Shown here: piece after piece, positions 37,068-46,452 of the stretch | How the letters are laid out: the number at the start of each line of letters is the position of its first letter | Numbering within the stretch: the first letter of the stretch is position 1 | DNA from: an uncultured Chlorobiales bacterium | GTDB lineage: Bacteria; Bacteroidota; Chlorobiia; Chlorobiales; Chlorobiaceae | Length of the DNA: 64,000 nt | Assembly (NCBI GenBank): GCA_903929135.1 | Contig: CAIYTH010000053.1 | Location: 62,001 to 126,000, forward strand | Direction of reading: 5' to 3' | The notes under the pieces: generated by a model | Databases searched by the model: none | The model's input: only the letters and a program-made list of their open reading frames with translations | Told to the model about the DNA's origin: nothing | Position numbers and translations under genes: made by a program

Positions 37068-37871
37068 ATGCGTAAACCGTTCATACTTGCACTCATCCTC
37101 ATCCTCTCATCCTGCAGCTTCGGGCCGTCAGGTGGGGACAACAGAGGTAGCGAGCAGGCCGACAGCACGTTGAAGGCCATCAACAAGAGCCTTGAGCTGG
37201 TCAACCAGAAACAGGGCATCGTCTCGGTTTCTACCCAGGAAAAAGAGTCCATGCACAGTATCGCCGATAACAGGCGCATCCAGAACCGGATCACAGGGAA
37301 CATCCTGCTGATCGACTCGGTAATGAACGACAGCAGGGACCGGCTTCTCAATCTTGAACGGTTGCTGGGCAGCCACCGCCGCAAAATTACGGAGCTCGAA
37401 GCGGAGATCACCGGGATGTCAAGGACCATCGAGACGAAACAGCAGGAGATCGACAGCCTGAAAACATCGCTTGCCCGCTCCAGCAGACTGGCGGCAAGCC
37501 TCCACGACAGCCTGCGGACAGGTTACGTGCTCGCCGCTCCCCAGGACAGCCTGGCAAAATGGAAGATCATCGAGAAGGATGGCGGATTCCTGGGTATTTT
37601 CGGTTCTTCCTGGCGTATGAGCGGACATATACCGCTCAAAAGGTTCTCGCGGGTCAACCGGCTGAAATCATACCGGATCGTCGTACCCGCAAAGGCCGGC
37701 AAGTTTTCCCTCATGACCCTGCACAACCGCAACTCCTATTCGATCGCCAGGGATAACGGCAAGAACTCAGACTCAACCCGTCGCGGAAACGACTCTTCGG
37801 TCATCGTGATCAAGAGTCCTGAAGAGTTCTGGGCAGCCTCGCAAATCCTGGTCATCAAACTGCCCAAATAA
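37068..37871 (+). CDS. Predicted lipoprotein with coiled-coil region
   Basis: 267 residues. The signal peptide FILALILILSSCS ends in a lipobox with the lipidated cysteine near residue 15. Residues about 35-145 are highly charged and helical with heptad-like patterns, including SRDRLLNLERLLGSHRRKITEL. A C-terminal globular segment contains KIIEKDGGFLGIFGSSWRMSG. No domain recognised. An in-frame GTG at 37056 is an alternative start; neither has a clear ribosome-binding site. Confidence 0.7.
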   Translation: MRKPFILALILILSSCSFGPSGGDNRGSEQADSTLKAINKSLELVNQKQGIVSVSTQEKESMHSIADNRRIQNRITGNILLIDSVMNDSRDRLLNLERLLGSHRRKITELEAEITGMSRTIETKQQEIDSLKTSLARSSRLAASLHDSLRTGYVLAAPQDSLAKWKIIEKDGGFLGIFGSSWRMSGHIPLKRFSRVNRLKSYRIVVPAKAGKFSLMTLHNRNSYSIARDNGKNSDSTRRGNDSSVIVIKSPEEFWAASQILVIKLPK

Positions 37872-37877
37872 GCCTCC

Positions 37878-38651
37878 GTGAAACCGGCGCAGGAAGAACT
37901 GATCCTGATACACCCCGCCATTTTCAGCGGTATGCCCGGAGTCGTCGCATTTCAGACAACCCGTCGCGGCGGGTTCAGCGCCCGGCCCTACGACTCGCTG
38001 AACCTGGGGTTGCGCACGCAGGACGACCAGCTCCATGTCCGGAAAAACCTCGAACACCTCTGCGGCCAGATGAGCCTGCGATCAGGAAGCGTCGTTCTCA
38101 CCGACCAGGTCCACGGCACCTCCATCCTCAGGATCGACCATCCCGGCCATGTCAGCGGCTATGATGCCCTCATCACCGACACACCAGGAATATATCCCGG
38201 TATCGTGACGGCTGACTGCTATCCCGTGCTGCTCCATGACCGGGAACATCGCGCGTCAGGGGCCGTGCATGCCGGATGGCAGGGAACCGCAGGTCATATC
38301 GCAAAAAAAACCGTCGAAGCCATGGGGGCCGCTTTCGGTACCCGCCCGGAGGCTTGCGTTGCATGGGTCGGCACGGGTATCTCGTCAGATTGCTACGAGA
38401 TCGGAGCAGAGGTGGCCGGCCGGTTCGATGAACGGTACCTCAGGCCTTCTCCATGCGGTGAAGGCAGATACCTGCTGGACCTGTCAGCGGCGAACCGCGA
38501 CCAGCTCCTGGCTGCCGGAATACCGGCGAATCAGATCGAATGTTCCTCGTGGTGCTCGTCGAGAGACCGTGATCTGTTCTTTTCGTACCGGCGCGACCAT
38601 GGGCAGACCGGGCGGATGCTCAGCATGGTCGGCGTCAGGCCTTCTGCCTGA
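37878..38651 (+). CDS. pgeF: Peptidoglycan editing factor / multicopper polyphenol oxidase-fold protein (YfiH family)
   Basis: 257 residues starting with GTG. NLGLRTQDD, TADCYPVLLHD and GAVHAGWQGT are the conserved segments, carrying metal-binding His and Cys residues. In E. coli this protein removes mis-incorporated L-serine from UDP-MurNAc precursors, so it fits a cell wall role. It lies 7 bases after the lipoprotein gene. Its last 17 bases overlap the end of the small gene on the other strand. Confidence 0.88.
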   Translation: MKPAQEELILIHPAIFSGMPGVVAFQTTRRGGFSARPYDSLNLGLRTQDDQLHVRKNLEHLCGQMSLRSGSVVLTDQVHGTSILRIDHPGHVSGYDALITDTPGIYPGIVTADCYPVLLHDREHRASGAVHAGWQGTAGHIAKKTVEAMGAAFGTRPEACVAWVGTGISSDCYEIGAEVAGRFDERYLRPSPCGEGRYLLDLSAANRDQLLAAGIPANQIECSSWCSSRDRDLFFSYRRDHGQTGRMLSMVGVRPSA

Positions 38652-38844
38652 GCCCGCGTACAGCCACGATCATCGTGCCGGGCTTTTCTTCGAGTCCCTT
38701 GAGCAGGGCGAGTTCATCCCCGGAAAGATCATCCGAAACGACATCGTAGCTGGAGAAAGAGAGCAGGGTTTTTCCGAGCTTCTGCTCGAGAGAGCGTATC
38801 TCATCGAGTTGCTGAGGCGTCAGTTTTGACAGGCTGGACAACAT
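38635..38844 (-). CDS. Small protein of unknown function
   Basis: 69 residues, no membrane segment. LSKLTPQQLDEIRSLEQKLGKTLL looks helical, followed by a mixed-charge SDDLSGDELALLKGLEEK part and a hydrophobic MIVAVRGL strand. AAAGGAGG seven bases before the ATG argues that it is translated. It overlaps the end of pgeF on the opposite strand by 17 bases. Nothing in the composition suggests a toxin or a DNA-binding protein. Confidence 0.65.
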   Translation of the reverse strand: MLSSLSKLTPQQLDEIRSLEQKLGKTLLSFSSYDVVSDDLSGDELALLKGLEEKPGTMIVAVRGLRQKA

Positions 38845-39018
38845 GGCGAGCCTCCTTTATTCAGCATCCCCTTCACCGGAGCAAGACGATGTGGAATGCG
38901 GTTGTCATTTCCCCTACTCCCGTACGTGGTGAACGGGATGCGAGTGAGGGACCTTCTCCAAGTTAAAGAGTTATTCCCCTTCTCGCAATCCCGGTTTTCC
39001 CCAGTTTCGGGCCGGGTC

Positions 39019-40311
39019 TCAATCAGCACAGACACTCTTCCGTCCATAAAGATCATGTCCCTTCCGGCTGATCTCCTCACGGAAATCGGGATGGGCGATG
39101 CTGGCCATGGCCTCGATGCGCTGCCGGAGATTCTTTCCGTAAAGGTTGACGATACCGTACTCGGTCACGACGTACTGCACATGAGCCCTGGTGGTGACCA
39201 CCCCTGCGCCCGGCCTGAGCTGCGGCACGATCCTCGACTCCCCTTTGGCCGTGATCGACGGCAACGCGATGATCGGCTTCCCGCCAGGCGAAAGGGCCGC
39301 TCCGCGGATGAAATCCATCTGCCCCCCGACACCGGAGAAATGCTTGACCCCGATCGAGTCGGCACAGACCTGCCCGGTCATGTCGATCTCGATGGCGCTG
39401 TTGATCGCCGTGACCTTCGGGTTCTTCCTGATCTCGCGGGTGTCGTTGATATAGTCAGAGCCGAACATTTCGACGCCAGGGTTGTCGTTGACGAAGTCGT
39501 AGAGCTTCCTGGTACCCATCAGGAAGCTGGCCACGATGATCTCGTTATGGGTTTTCTTGTAGCGGCCGGTAATGACCCCGCTTTCAACCAGATCCACTAC
39601 CCCGTCGGAGAACATCTCCGAATGTATACCGAGGTCCTTGTGCCCGCTGAGCGCGACAAGCGTAGCGTCCGGAATGGCGCCGATCCCCATCTGCAGGGTT
39701 GCGCCATCCTCGACGATCGAGGCGATATGGCTTCCGATCTGCCGCTCTGCCTCGCTCAGCTCGTGCCGGGGAACCTCCGGCAGGGGATCATCAGTTTCGA
39801 CCAGCGAATTGATCTTGCTGACGTGGAGCAGGCCTTCGCCATGGGTCCTCGGCATGTTGGGGTTGACCTGGGCGATCACGTGCCTGGCCGTATGGACGGC
39901 GGCCCTGGTCACGTCGACCGAGACACCGAGCGAACAGTAGCCGTGCCGGTCAGGAGGCGAAACGTGTATCAGGGCGACGTCGAGAGGCATGATGCCGTTA
40001 TAGAACAGCGACGGAACGTCGCTGAGAAAAATCGGGATGGCATCCGCATCGCCGCACTGAACTGCCGATCGCACGTTCTTTCCGACGAAGAATGCATTGT
40101 GCCTGAAGCTCTCCTGGTACTCAGGCCTGACATAGGGGGCGGCGCCCTCGGTGTGCAGGCTCACGATCTCGACGTTCCTGAGGGCATGAGCCCTGCCGAC
40201 CATGGCGTCGACCAGCCTCGCCGGGGTTGCTGCGGCCGTCTGGAGAAACACCCGGTCTCCGGATTTGATGGCCATGACGGCTTCCTCAGCCGATATCATC
40301 CGATAATGCAT
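39019..40311 (-). CDS. Acetyl-CoA hydrolase/transferase family (4-hydroxybutyrate CoA-transferase-like)
   Basis: 430 residues with the two-domain CoA-transferase fold. Typical stretches are TAAATPARLVDAM at the start, LQMGIGAIPDA, MFSDGVVDLVE and VTAINSAIEIDMTGQV. FSGVGGQMDFIRGA and ITEYG-like TEYGIVNL near the end are family features. Members transfer CoA between acyl-CoA and acetate or similar acids. The exact acid is unknown. AGAGGAA precedes ATG 40311; the open frame extends 19 codons upstream without support. Confidence 0.88.
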   Translation of the reverse strand: MHYRMISAEEAVMAIKSGDRVFLQTAAATPARLVDAMVGRAHALRNVEIVSLHTEGAAPYVRPEYQESFRHNAFFVGKNVRSAVQCGDADAIPIFLSDVPSLFYNGIMPLDVALIHVSPPDRHGYCSLGVSVDVTRAAVHTARHVIAQVNPNMPRTHGEGLLHVSKINSLVETDDPLPEVPRHELSEAERQIGSHIASIVEDGATLQMGIGAIPDATLVALSGHKDLGIHSEMFSDGVVDLVESGVITGRYKKTHNEIIVASFLMGTRKLYDFVNDNPGVEMFGSDYINDTREIRKNPKVTAINSAIEIDMTGQVCADSIGVKHFSGVGGQMDFIRGAALSPGGKPIIALPSITAKGESRIVPQLRPGAGVVTTRAHVQYVVTEYGIVNLYGKNLRQRIEAMASIAHPDFREEISRKGHDLYGRKSVCAD

Positions 40312-40456
40312 GCAGAATTCCTCTTGTTTTATGGCTCGGTTGACGCAGGAGCAGTGCCCCGCTGACAACGCACGCTCGTTGAGCTTTCCGGGATAAGGCC
40401 CCGGTTGCAGGTAATTGAATTCAAGGAACAGGGTGGAAAGACGAAGGTTGTAGCAG

Positions 40457-40490
40457 CGGAGCGCCAGTCGCCTTTACGAATGGCGCTCCG
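40457..40490 (-). terminator. Hairpin at the end of the dcw cluster (after ftsZ)
   Basis: CGGAGCGCCA (40457-40466) and TGGCGCTCCG (40481-40490) form a 10-bp stem with a 14-base loop, 15 bases after the ftsZ stop. No T-run follows, so it may be a factor-dependent stop or an RNA end protector. Confidence 0.6.
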
Positions 40491-40504
40491 TCGTGCAGGC
40501 CTGT

Positions 40505-41785
40505 CTACGGTAACGGCAAGTTGTTCTTTCTGCGGAGATAGGCCGGGGTATCCGGCTGACCTTTCTGGATCAGTTCTTCATCGCCAGGCATGACCGCGCT
40601 TCGCGCGCCAGCGCCCTCCTGCCGGGAGCCTTCCGTAGGCTCGTGGATGGAGAGGCTTTTCCTGATGTAGGCAGGAATCCTGAGGTCCTCGACTGCAGCC
40701 TCGGCATAGGATGACGGCTGTGTGGGCCTGACAACACCCGGACCGGGCGCCTGCCTGGGAGCCCTGGTCTCCTTCACGCCGGTCTGAACCGTGCTGCGCG
40801 GCTCCTCCCCGGGCTCTTTCCTCTTGAAGCCTGTGACGATCACCGTTACACGGATCTCGCCGGACACCTGGGGCTCGTCGACATAGCCGTTGATGATCTT
40901 GGCCTCGCTGCCGACCTGCTCCTCGATGAAATTCATGGCATCAGACATGTCACGCATGGTGACATCACCGGTAATGTTGACCAGAACGCCCTTTGCGCCG
41001 CGGATCGAAATGCCGTCCATGAGCGGGCTGCTGATGGCGTCGGAAGCAGCCTTGAGCGCGCGGCGCTCTCCGGCTGCGGCCGCCGAGCCCATGACGGCGT
41101 CCCCCGCACCCTGCATGATGCTCCTGACGTCGGCGAAATCGACATTGACGTGGCCATGGCGGGTAATGATGTCGGCGATCCCCTTGACGGCCCGATAGAG
41201 GACGTCGTTTGCCATGTTGTAGGCTTCGGTGGCGCTGACCCCCTCCTCTGCAATGCTGAGGATCTTTTCGTTTTCGACAAGGATGAGCGTATCGATGTAC
41301 TTTCTGAGTTCGGAGATGCCGCCGTCGGCGATGCGCGCCTTGATCTGTCCCTCGAAGCTGAAAGGCCTGGTGATCACCCCGATGGTGAGAATGCCCATGT
41401 TTCGGGCGATCGACGCGACGACCGGTGCCGCTCCGGTGCCGGTGCCTTTTCCCATCCCGGCTGCGATGACGACGAGGTCGGCGCCCCGGAGCTGGGTAGC
41501 GATGATCTCACGGTCATCCTCGGCGGCCTGACGGCCCTTGGCCGGATCGGCGCCGGCGCCGAGTCCGTTGGTCGCCTTCTTGCCGATCTGGACCCTGATG
41601 GGCGCTTTCGAATTCAGGAGCGCCTGGCGGTCGGTGTTGAACACGACGAATTCAGTGCCGCTGATCTTCCTGTCGATCATGTTGTTGACGGCATTGCCGC
41701 CGCAACCCCCGACCCCAACGATCTTGATGCAGACGCCGCCACCCTGCTCGCTGTCGAACAGTCCAGGGTCAAGTTCAAATGCCAT
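40505..41785 (-). CDS. ftsZ: Cell division protein FtsZ
   Basis: 426 residues. The GTPase domain has [16 protein letters not shown] (about 21-36) and [11 protein letters not shown] (T7 loop). The tubulin signature reads GKGTGTG at 112-118, with lysine 113 where glycine is usual. The variable linker from about residue 325 ends in two motifs resembling the FtsA/ZipA-binding tail, IPAYIRK and TPAYLRR. It polymerises into the division ring. It is the last gene of the dcw cluster. Confidence 0.95.
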   Translation of the reverse strand: MAFELDPGLFDSEQGGGVCIKIVGVGGCGGNAVNNMIDRKISGTEFVVFNTDRQALLNSKAPIRVQIGKKATNGLGAGADPAKGRQAAEDDREIIATQLRGADLVVIAAGMGKGTGTGAAPVVASIARNMGILTIGVITRPFSFEGQIKARIADGGISELRKYIDTLILVENEKILSIAEEGVSATEAYNMANDVLYRAVKGIADIITRHGHVNVDFADVRSIMQGAGDAVMGSAAAAGERRALKAASDAISSPLMDGISIRGAKGVLVNITGDVTMRDMSDAMNFIEEQVGSEAKIINGYVDEPQVSGEIRVTVIVTGFKRKEPGEEPRSTVQTGVKETRAPRQAPGPGVVRPTQPSSYAEAAVEDLRIPAYIRKSLSIHEPTEGSRQEGAGARSAVMPGDEELIQKGQPDTPAYLRRKNNLPLP

Positions 41786-41824
41786 GATATCGGTTCCAGT
41801 TTATCGTGTCTGTTGTCGTTGTCT

Positions 41825-43138
41825 CTATAATTGGTCCCAGAACTTCTTCAGGCGGTCGACCAGCTTTTTCCCCCCCTGGGCCGATTCGGCATCCTGCTCC
41901 ACCGGCTGGTGCTCGACGACGGGCTCGAACTCCTTCGGGGCTTCCTGGACGGGCTGCTGCGGGACAACGCCATGGTCCTGGTAGAGGTTGTTCTGGAGGG
42001 AGTGGGCAACCAGGCCCATGACGGTCGCATACATGGGGTTGTTGACCGCATCCTTGATCCCCCCGGAAACCCCTTCCGGATATCCGATACGGACATCGAG
42101 GCCCAGGATGTCCCTCGCCAGCTCTTCCGTGCCCGGAAGCAGCGATCCGCCCCCGGTGATGATCGCACCGGCGTTCAGATATTCGTAGTACCCGGATCGC
42201 TTGATGATGTCTCTCGCCAGCTCGAAAATCTCCATCATGCGAGCTTCGATGATCACGGTCAGTGAGCTTTTCGGGAACGACTTCCGGGGACGGCCCTCGA
42301 TTCCGTCGATCATGATCTCCTCCTCCTGGCCGAGCAGCTTCGAATAGGCACAGCCGTAACGGATCTTGACCTCCTCGGCAACATCGTTCAACGCCTTGAC
42401 CCCGTAGGCGACGTCATGCGTCACATCGTTGGCCGCGACCTTGATCACTTCGGAATAGCGTATCGCCCCGTCGATGTAGATGGCCACCTCGGTGGTGCCG
42501 CCGCCGATGTCGATCACGACGACGCCGCTCTTCTTTTCACTCTCCTTCATGACGGCAAGCCCTGACGCCACCGGCTCGAACGTCATCGTGCTGACTTCGA
42601 GTCCCGCCTTTTCGATGCACTGCTTGATATTGCGGATCTTGGTGCGGAGACCGACGACGATGTAGGCGCTGCCTCTCATGGTCGTGCCTGCCATGCCGAT
42701 CGGATCGAGCACCCCCTCCTGGTCGTCGACGATGAACTCCTGCGGAATGACATGGATGATCTCGTGGTCGATGTCGAGGTAGCGGATGTTGGTCTTGGCC
42801 TTCTCGAGGAAGCGCTTGACGTCGGAGTCGTTGACGATGCCCGACTGGTTGACGCTGATTTCGGAATTGCTGTAGATGCAGTGGACATGCGCACCGGAAA
42901 TACCGACGTTGACGCCCCTGATCTTTATCGACGACTCACGTTCGGCGTCTGCCACGGCTTTCCTGATGGCATCGACGGTCTTGTTGATGTTCACGACGGT
43001 CGCACGCTGGAGCCCTTCGGAATTCGATCGGCCCTTGCCCAGGACATTGAGCTTTCCGAGATCATCCTTTTCCGCCACAACTACGCATACCTTGGTGGTG
43101 CCAATGTCAAGTCCGATGACAATATCGCTTTTCAGCAT
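41825..43138 (-). CDS. ftsA: Cell division protein FtsA
   Basis: 437 residues, actin-like ATPase. VIGLDIGTTKVCVVVAE opens the first phosphate-binding motif and VIDIGGGTTEVAIY is the second. The last residues (KKLVDRLKKFWDQ) form a basic amphipathic membrane helix. FtsA ties FtsZ filaments to the membrane. It lies between ftsQ and ftsZ, spaced 19 and 39 bases from them. Confidence 0.95.
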   Translation of the reverse strand: MLKSDIVIGLDIGTTKVCVVVAEKDDLGKLNVLGKGRSNSEGLQRATVVNINKTVDAIRKAVADAERESSIKIRGVNVGISGAHVHCIYSNSEISVNQSGIVNDSDVKRFLEKAKTNIRYLDIDHEIIHVIPQEFIVDDQEGVLDPIGMAGTTMRGSAYIVVGLRTKIRNIKQCIEKAGLEVSTMTFEPVASGLAVMKESEKKSGVVVIDIGGGTTEVAIYIDGAIRYSEVIKVAANDVTHDVAYGVKALNDVAEEVKIRYGCAYSKLLGQEEEIMIDGIEGRPRKSFPKSSLTVIIEARMMEIFELARDIIKRSGYYEYLNAGAIITGGGSLLPGTEELARDILGLDVRIGYPEGVSGGIKDAVNNPMYATVMGLVAHSLQNNLYQDHGVVPQQPVQEAPKEFEPVVEHQPVEQDAESAQGGKKLVDRLKKFWDQL

Positions 43139-43157
43139 GATTCCTGTTCAATGATGT

Positions 43158-44096
43158 TCAATGGGGAGACGTCTGCAAGGCCGGGAGCTGGCTCGGTACT
43201 GCAGGAGCAGGTGCGGTCGGGGCCTGCTGAGATGGTCCCGCGACTTCCGGCTCCCTGGCGAAGACTCTTTCGCGGAATCGAATATCGACCGACTCATAAC
43301 AATCGAGCCCCTTTTTTGCAATAACCTTTTGCCAGAATATCTCGAATTTTTTCAATTTTTCCTTGAAGTTGCCATCATTGCCTATAATAAATCGGATAGG
43401 CGAACCCGACACGAGAAACCATGACTGGTTTCCGGGCGAAAGATGGATTTCCCGAAGCATGAGTCCGGCGTATTCCGTCTGGGTGAATGCCTCGATCATG
43501 CTGTCGAGCAGGCGCTGGTCACTCTCGGCCATCCGCCAGACTCCGCCGGTTACCGGCACCGCTCCCGAGATGCCATAGACAGGCGGCAAGCGGTGATATC
43601 GTGCGGAAACCCCGTTGTCGGGAAGCAGGATGCCCTCATTGTCGACGATCATCGGCCTTCCCTGGAACACGGTCATCGCGAGCGGCTGGCGCTCGGTTAT
43701 GGTCACCCTGATGATCCCGTTCAGCTCCCTGCCGATCCTGATCCCCCTGATGTACGGTTCGGAAGCGAGCGCCCTGCGGATCTCCTCCTCTCGAACCTCT
43801 CCGAGCTTCCTCCCGGTGAACTGGGCAAGCGAACCCTCGATCTGCTTACGCGACAGCAGGTTGGTGCCGCCGACCACCACCCTCGTTACCGCAACCTGCT
43901 CTTTCCACAGCGATGCCCGCCATGCAAGCATGGAGATGCCCGCAACGAGCATCAGCAGGAAAAAGGTGAGGACCGGCACCGAGCCGAGCAGCCTCCCGGC
44001 CTTCCCTTTCGGTGATCCGGGGCCTGAACGTTGCGGATCGTCCGGTAGCCGAAGCCGGCCGTCGTCGCGGCCGATGTCATCATCTGAATGAGCCAT
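43158..44096 (-). CDS. ftsQ: Cell division protein FtsQ (POTRA domain)
   Basis: 312 residues. A charged cytoplasmic N-terminus is followed by one membrane helix (VLTFFLLMLVAGISML, about 39-54). A POTRA domain starts at VTRVVVGGTNLLSRKQIEG, and the C-terminus is Pro/Ala-rich. FtsQ links the FtsZ ring to septal peptidoglycan synthesis. Its first 17 bases overlap the end of murB. Confidence 0.88.
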   Translation of the reverse strand: MAHSDDDIGRDDGRLRLPDDPQRSGPGSPKGKAGRLLGSVPVLTFFLLMLVAGISMLAWRASLWKEQVAVTRVVVGGTNLLSRKQIEGSLAQFTGRKLGEVREEEIRRALASEPYIRGIRIGRELNGIIRVTITERQPLAMTVFQGRPMIVDNEGILLPDNGVSARYHRLPPVYGISGAVPVTGGVWRMAESDQRLLDSMIEAFTQTEYAGLMLREIHLSPGNQSWFLVSGSPIRFIIGNDGNFKEKLKKFEIFWQKVIAKKGLDCYESVDIRFRERVFAREPEVAGPSQQAPTAPAPAVPSQLPALQTSPH

Positions 44097-45024
44097 GGCT
44101 TGCGTTCAAGTTGTATCCTACAAGGACGAGACCGAGTTCGAGCTCCACGCCGAATCTTTCTTTCACCGCCTCGCGGGCCAGGTTCGCCAGTTCGAGCACA
44201 TCGGCCGACGATGCGCCGCCGTGATTGACGATGCGGTTAGCCTCGGTTTCAGAGAACGACGCCCCCCCATGTCGCCTGCCCCTCAGGCCGCAGGCGTCGA
44301 GAAGCTCCCCCGCGGAAGCGCCTGCCGGGCAGGATGATGAAGGAGGATCAAGAAATACTCCTCCCGAGAGCGCGTCCTGCCGTTCCGGCTCAGGCGAAGC
44401 GTCCCGGCGGAGGACTCCGGCGCCATCCTGCGCGAGCCTCCGTTCCCTGCCGGAAAGCTTCCGCAGCCTGAACCCTGCCCCGAGGATCACATCGCTCCCG
44501 ATCCTTCCGGCACTGATGCCGGCATGCTGTTCGCCGTTCTTCAACCTCCTGACCCGGCCGTTCCTCAGGACGTCGACCCATTCGAGGCACTCCCCAGGCA
44601 GTTGGCCGGCCTTGCCCTCCATCTGCAGCAGCGCACCGCCGACAGTACCCGCGCCTGCTCCGAAATCACCGAGACCCGAAAGAGAAGCCTGAGATGCCCG
44701 GCCGGTCAGCGTCGAGACCGGAACCCCGGCATCCGCCTCGACCGTCTCGCCGTCGATGACCAGCCGGTCGAGGAAATGGGTCGCGATGACCGTACCCCGG
44801 AATCCGCTTTCGTGGACCAGGAGTCGGCTCCCCCTGCCGAGTATCAGAAACGGGAAACCATGGTCCCGGAAATAGCCGAATGCCTTGCACAGGTCGTTGC
44901 GGTCGCGGGGCTTGATGAAATAGTCAGCCGTCCCCCCGATGCGGAGGCCGGTGTAAGGACCCAGAGGCTCGGCCACGGCGATCGGGCCCCTGATCAGCCG
45001 GAACAGTTCCTGGGTCGATATCAT
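44080..45024 (-). CDS. murB: MurB-like protein (UDP-N-acetylmuramate dehydrogenase homologue lacking catalytic residues)
   Basis: 314 residues. The FAD domain is recognisable ([15 protein letters not shown] at about 25-39, GRGSRLLV at 63-70, GTVGGAL at 126-132), as is the C-terminal part ([30 protein letters not shown]). Residues needed by known MurB enzymes are missing. The YRxS segment is replaced near 168-174. The serine of GSVFK-type motifs is glycine 222, and the catalytic glutamate near the end is glycine 298. ATG 45024 overlaps the murC stop as ATGA. Family and position say MurB; enzyme activity is doubtful. Confidence 0.85.
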   Translation of the reverse strand: MISTQELFRLIRGPIAVAEPLGPYTGLRIGGTADYFIKPRDRNDLCKAFGYFRDHGFPFLILGRGSRLLVHESGFRGTVIATHFLDRLVIDGETVEADAGVPVSTLTGRASQASLSGLGDFGAGAGTVGGALLQMEGKAGQLPGECLEWVDVLRNGRVRRLKNGEQHAGISAGRIGSDVILGAGFRLRKLSGRERRLAQDGAGVLRRDASPEPERQDALSGGVFLDPPSSSCPAGASAGELLDACGLRGRRHGGASFSETEANRIVNHGGASSADVLELANLAREAVKERFGVELELGLVLVGYNLNASHGSFR

Positions 45025-46439
45025 CGGTCGTCCGGACTCCCTGCTCCGGCAGTGCTGCTGCATTCGGCCGCGAACCGGGTGGCCGTCTGCGTGATATCGC
45101 CGGCCCCCATGAACAGGATGAGGTTTCCTCCCTCGGCAAGAGGACGAAGGGCTGAAACAAGCTCACTCCTGTCGGCGATGAAAAAAACGTTCTTCGCTCC
45201 GGCCTTTCTGGCCGCCTCCGCGACCAGTTCACCGGTCACCCCCGGATAGTCTGCAGGCCGCTCGCGGGAAGGGTAGATGCCTGCGACATAGACCATGTCC
45301 GCCCTCGACAGCGACCAGCCGAACTCGTCAGCGAACTCCACGGTTCTCGAAAAGAGATGCGGCTGGAAAACCGCAACGATGCGGTGCCCTTTCCATCCCT
45401 CTTTTGCAGCCCTGACCGTTGCCTTGACCTCGGAAGGATGGTGGGCATAGTCGTCGACGACCAGCAGGCCGTCGGTGCCGGAGTATTTGATCTGGAACCT
45501 CCGTCGCATGCCGCTGTAACGGCCGAGCCCGGCGATGATGCGATCCGGTTCAAGCCCCATCTCGAGGCCGGTCGAAAAGGCGGCCAGGGCGTTGAGTACG
45601 TTGTGCCGTCCCGGGACTCCGAGCCTGACACCTTCGTAACGCTGCCCGAAAGCCTGCACGGTGAAACGGGCGCCCGACTCGCCGAGCTCGATGTCGAAAG
45701 CCATGACGTCCGCCGGTTCCTCGATGCCGAAGGTGGTGCAGCGGCGGTTGAGGCGTGGAATGAGCCTCCTGACCTCCGGCCAGTCCACGCAACAGATGAC
45801 CCGTCCGTAGAACGGAACCTTGTTGGCAAACTGGGTGAAGCAGGAACGAAGCTCGTCCATGGTGCCATAGGTATCCATATGCTCGGACTCGAGGCTGTTG
45901 ACCACGGCGATGGTCGGCGTCAGCTTCAGGAACGCCTTGTCGTACTCGTCGGCCTCGATCACCATGTATTTGCCCTCACCGACCACGGTGCTCCCCTTCA
46001 GGTAATCGGAGACCCCTCCGATCATGACGGTAGGAGACTCGCCGGCATCGATCAGCATGGTGGCGATCATGGCCGTGGTGGTGGTCTTGCCGTGGGTACC
46101 CGAGACACAGATCCCGTATTTGTAACGCATCAGCTCGCCAAGCATCTCGTCGCGCTTGATGACCGGGATACCGAGCTTTTCGGCCGCAAGGATCTCGACG
46201 TTGCTGTCGGGCCGGACGGCGGACGAAAAGACCACGACGTCGCTTGACCCGACCTGCTCGGCACGGTGCCCCTGGTACACCACGGCGCCATGCTCCTTCA
46301 GTTTTTCGGTCACCTCTCCAGCGGCGAGATCGGAGCCGCTGACGGCAAAACCCGATTTCAGGAGCAGTTCGGCAATGGCGCTCATGCCCGCTCCGCCGAT
46401 GCCGACGATATGCACGTTTTTCGTTTTTCCAAGTTCCAT
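45021..46439 (-). CDS. murC: UDP-N-acetylmuramate--L-alanine ligase
   Basis: 472 residues, Mur ligase fold. The N-terminal [15 protein letters not shown] binds the UDP part, [16 protein letters not shown] is the P-loop, and [11 protein letters not shown] is the C-terminal domain motif. It adds L-alanine to UDP-MurNAc, the first stem peptide step. 13 bases after murG; overlaps murB by ATGA. Confidence 0.96.
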   Translation of the reverse strand: MELGKTKNVHIVGIGGAGMSAIAELLLKSGFAVSGSDLAAGEVTEKLKEHGAVVYQGHRAEQVGSSDVVVFSSAVRPDSNVEILAAEKLGIPVIKRDEMLGELMRYKYGICVSGTHGKTTTTAMIATMLIDAGESPTVMIGGVSDYLKGSTVVGEGKYMVIEADEYDKAFLKLTPTIAVVNSLESEHMDTYGTMDELRSCFTQFANKVPFYGRVICCVDWPEVRRLIPRLNRRCTTFGIEEPADVMAFDIELGESGARFTVQAFGQRYEGVRLGVPGRHNVLNALAAFSTGLEMGLEPDRIIAGLGRYSGMRRRFQIKYSGTDGLLVVDDYAHHPSEVKATVRAAKEGWKGHRIVAVFQPHLFSRTVEFADEFGWSLSRADMVYVAGIYPSRERPADYPGVTGELVAEAARKAGAKNVFFIADRSELVSALRPLAEGGNLILFMGAGDITQTATRFAAECSSTAGAGSPDDR

Positions 46440-46452
46440 CGATGAGGACTCC

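Noticed and set aside
38896-40365. 489-codon open frame antisense to the CoA-transferase gene
   Set aside because: No domain or ribosome-binding site, and the protein is rich in Arg/His/Asp, as expected from a shadow frame.
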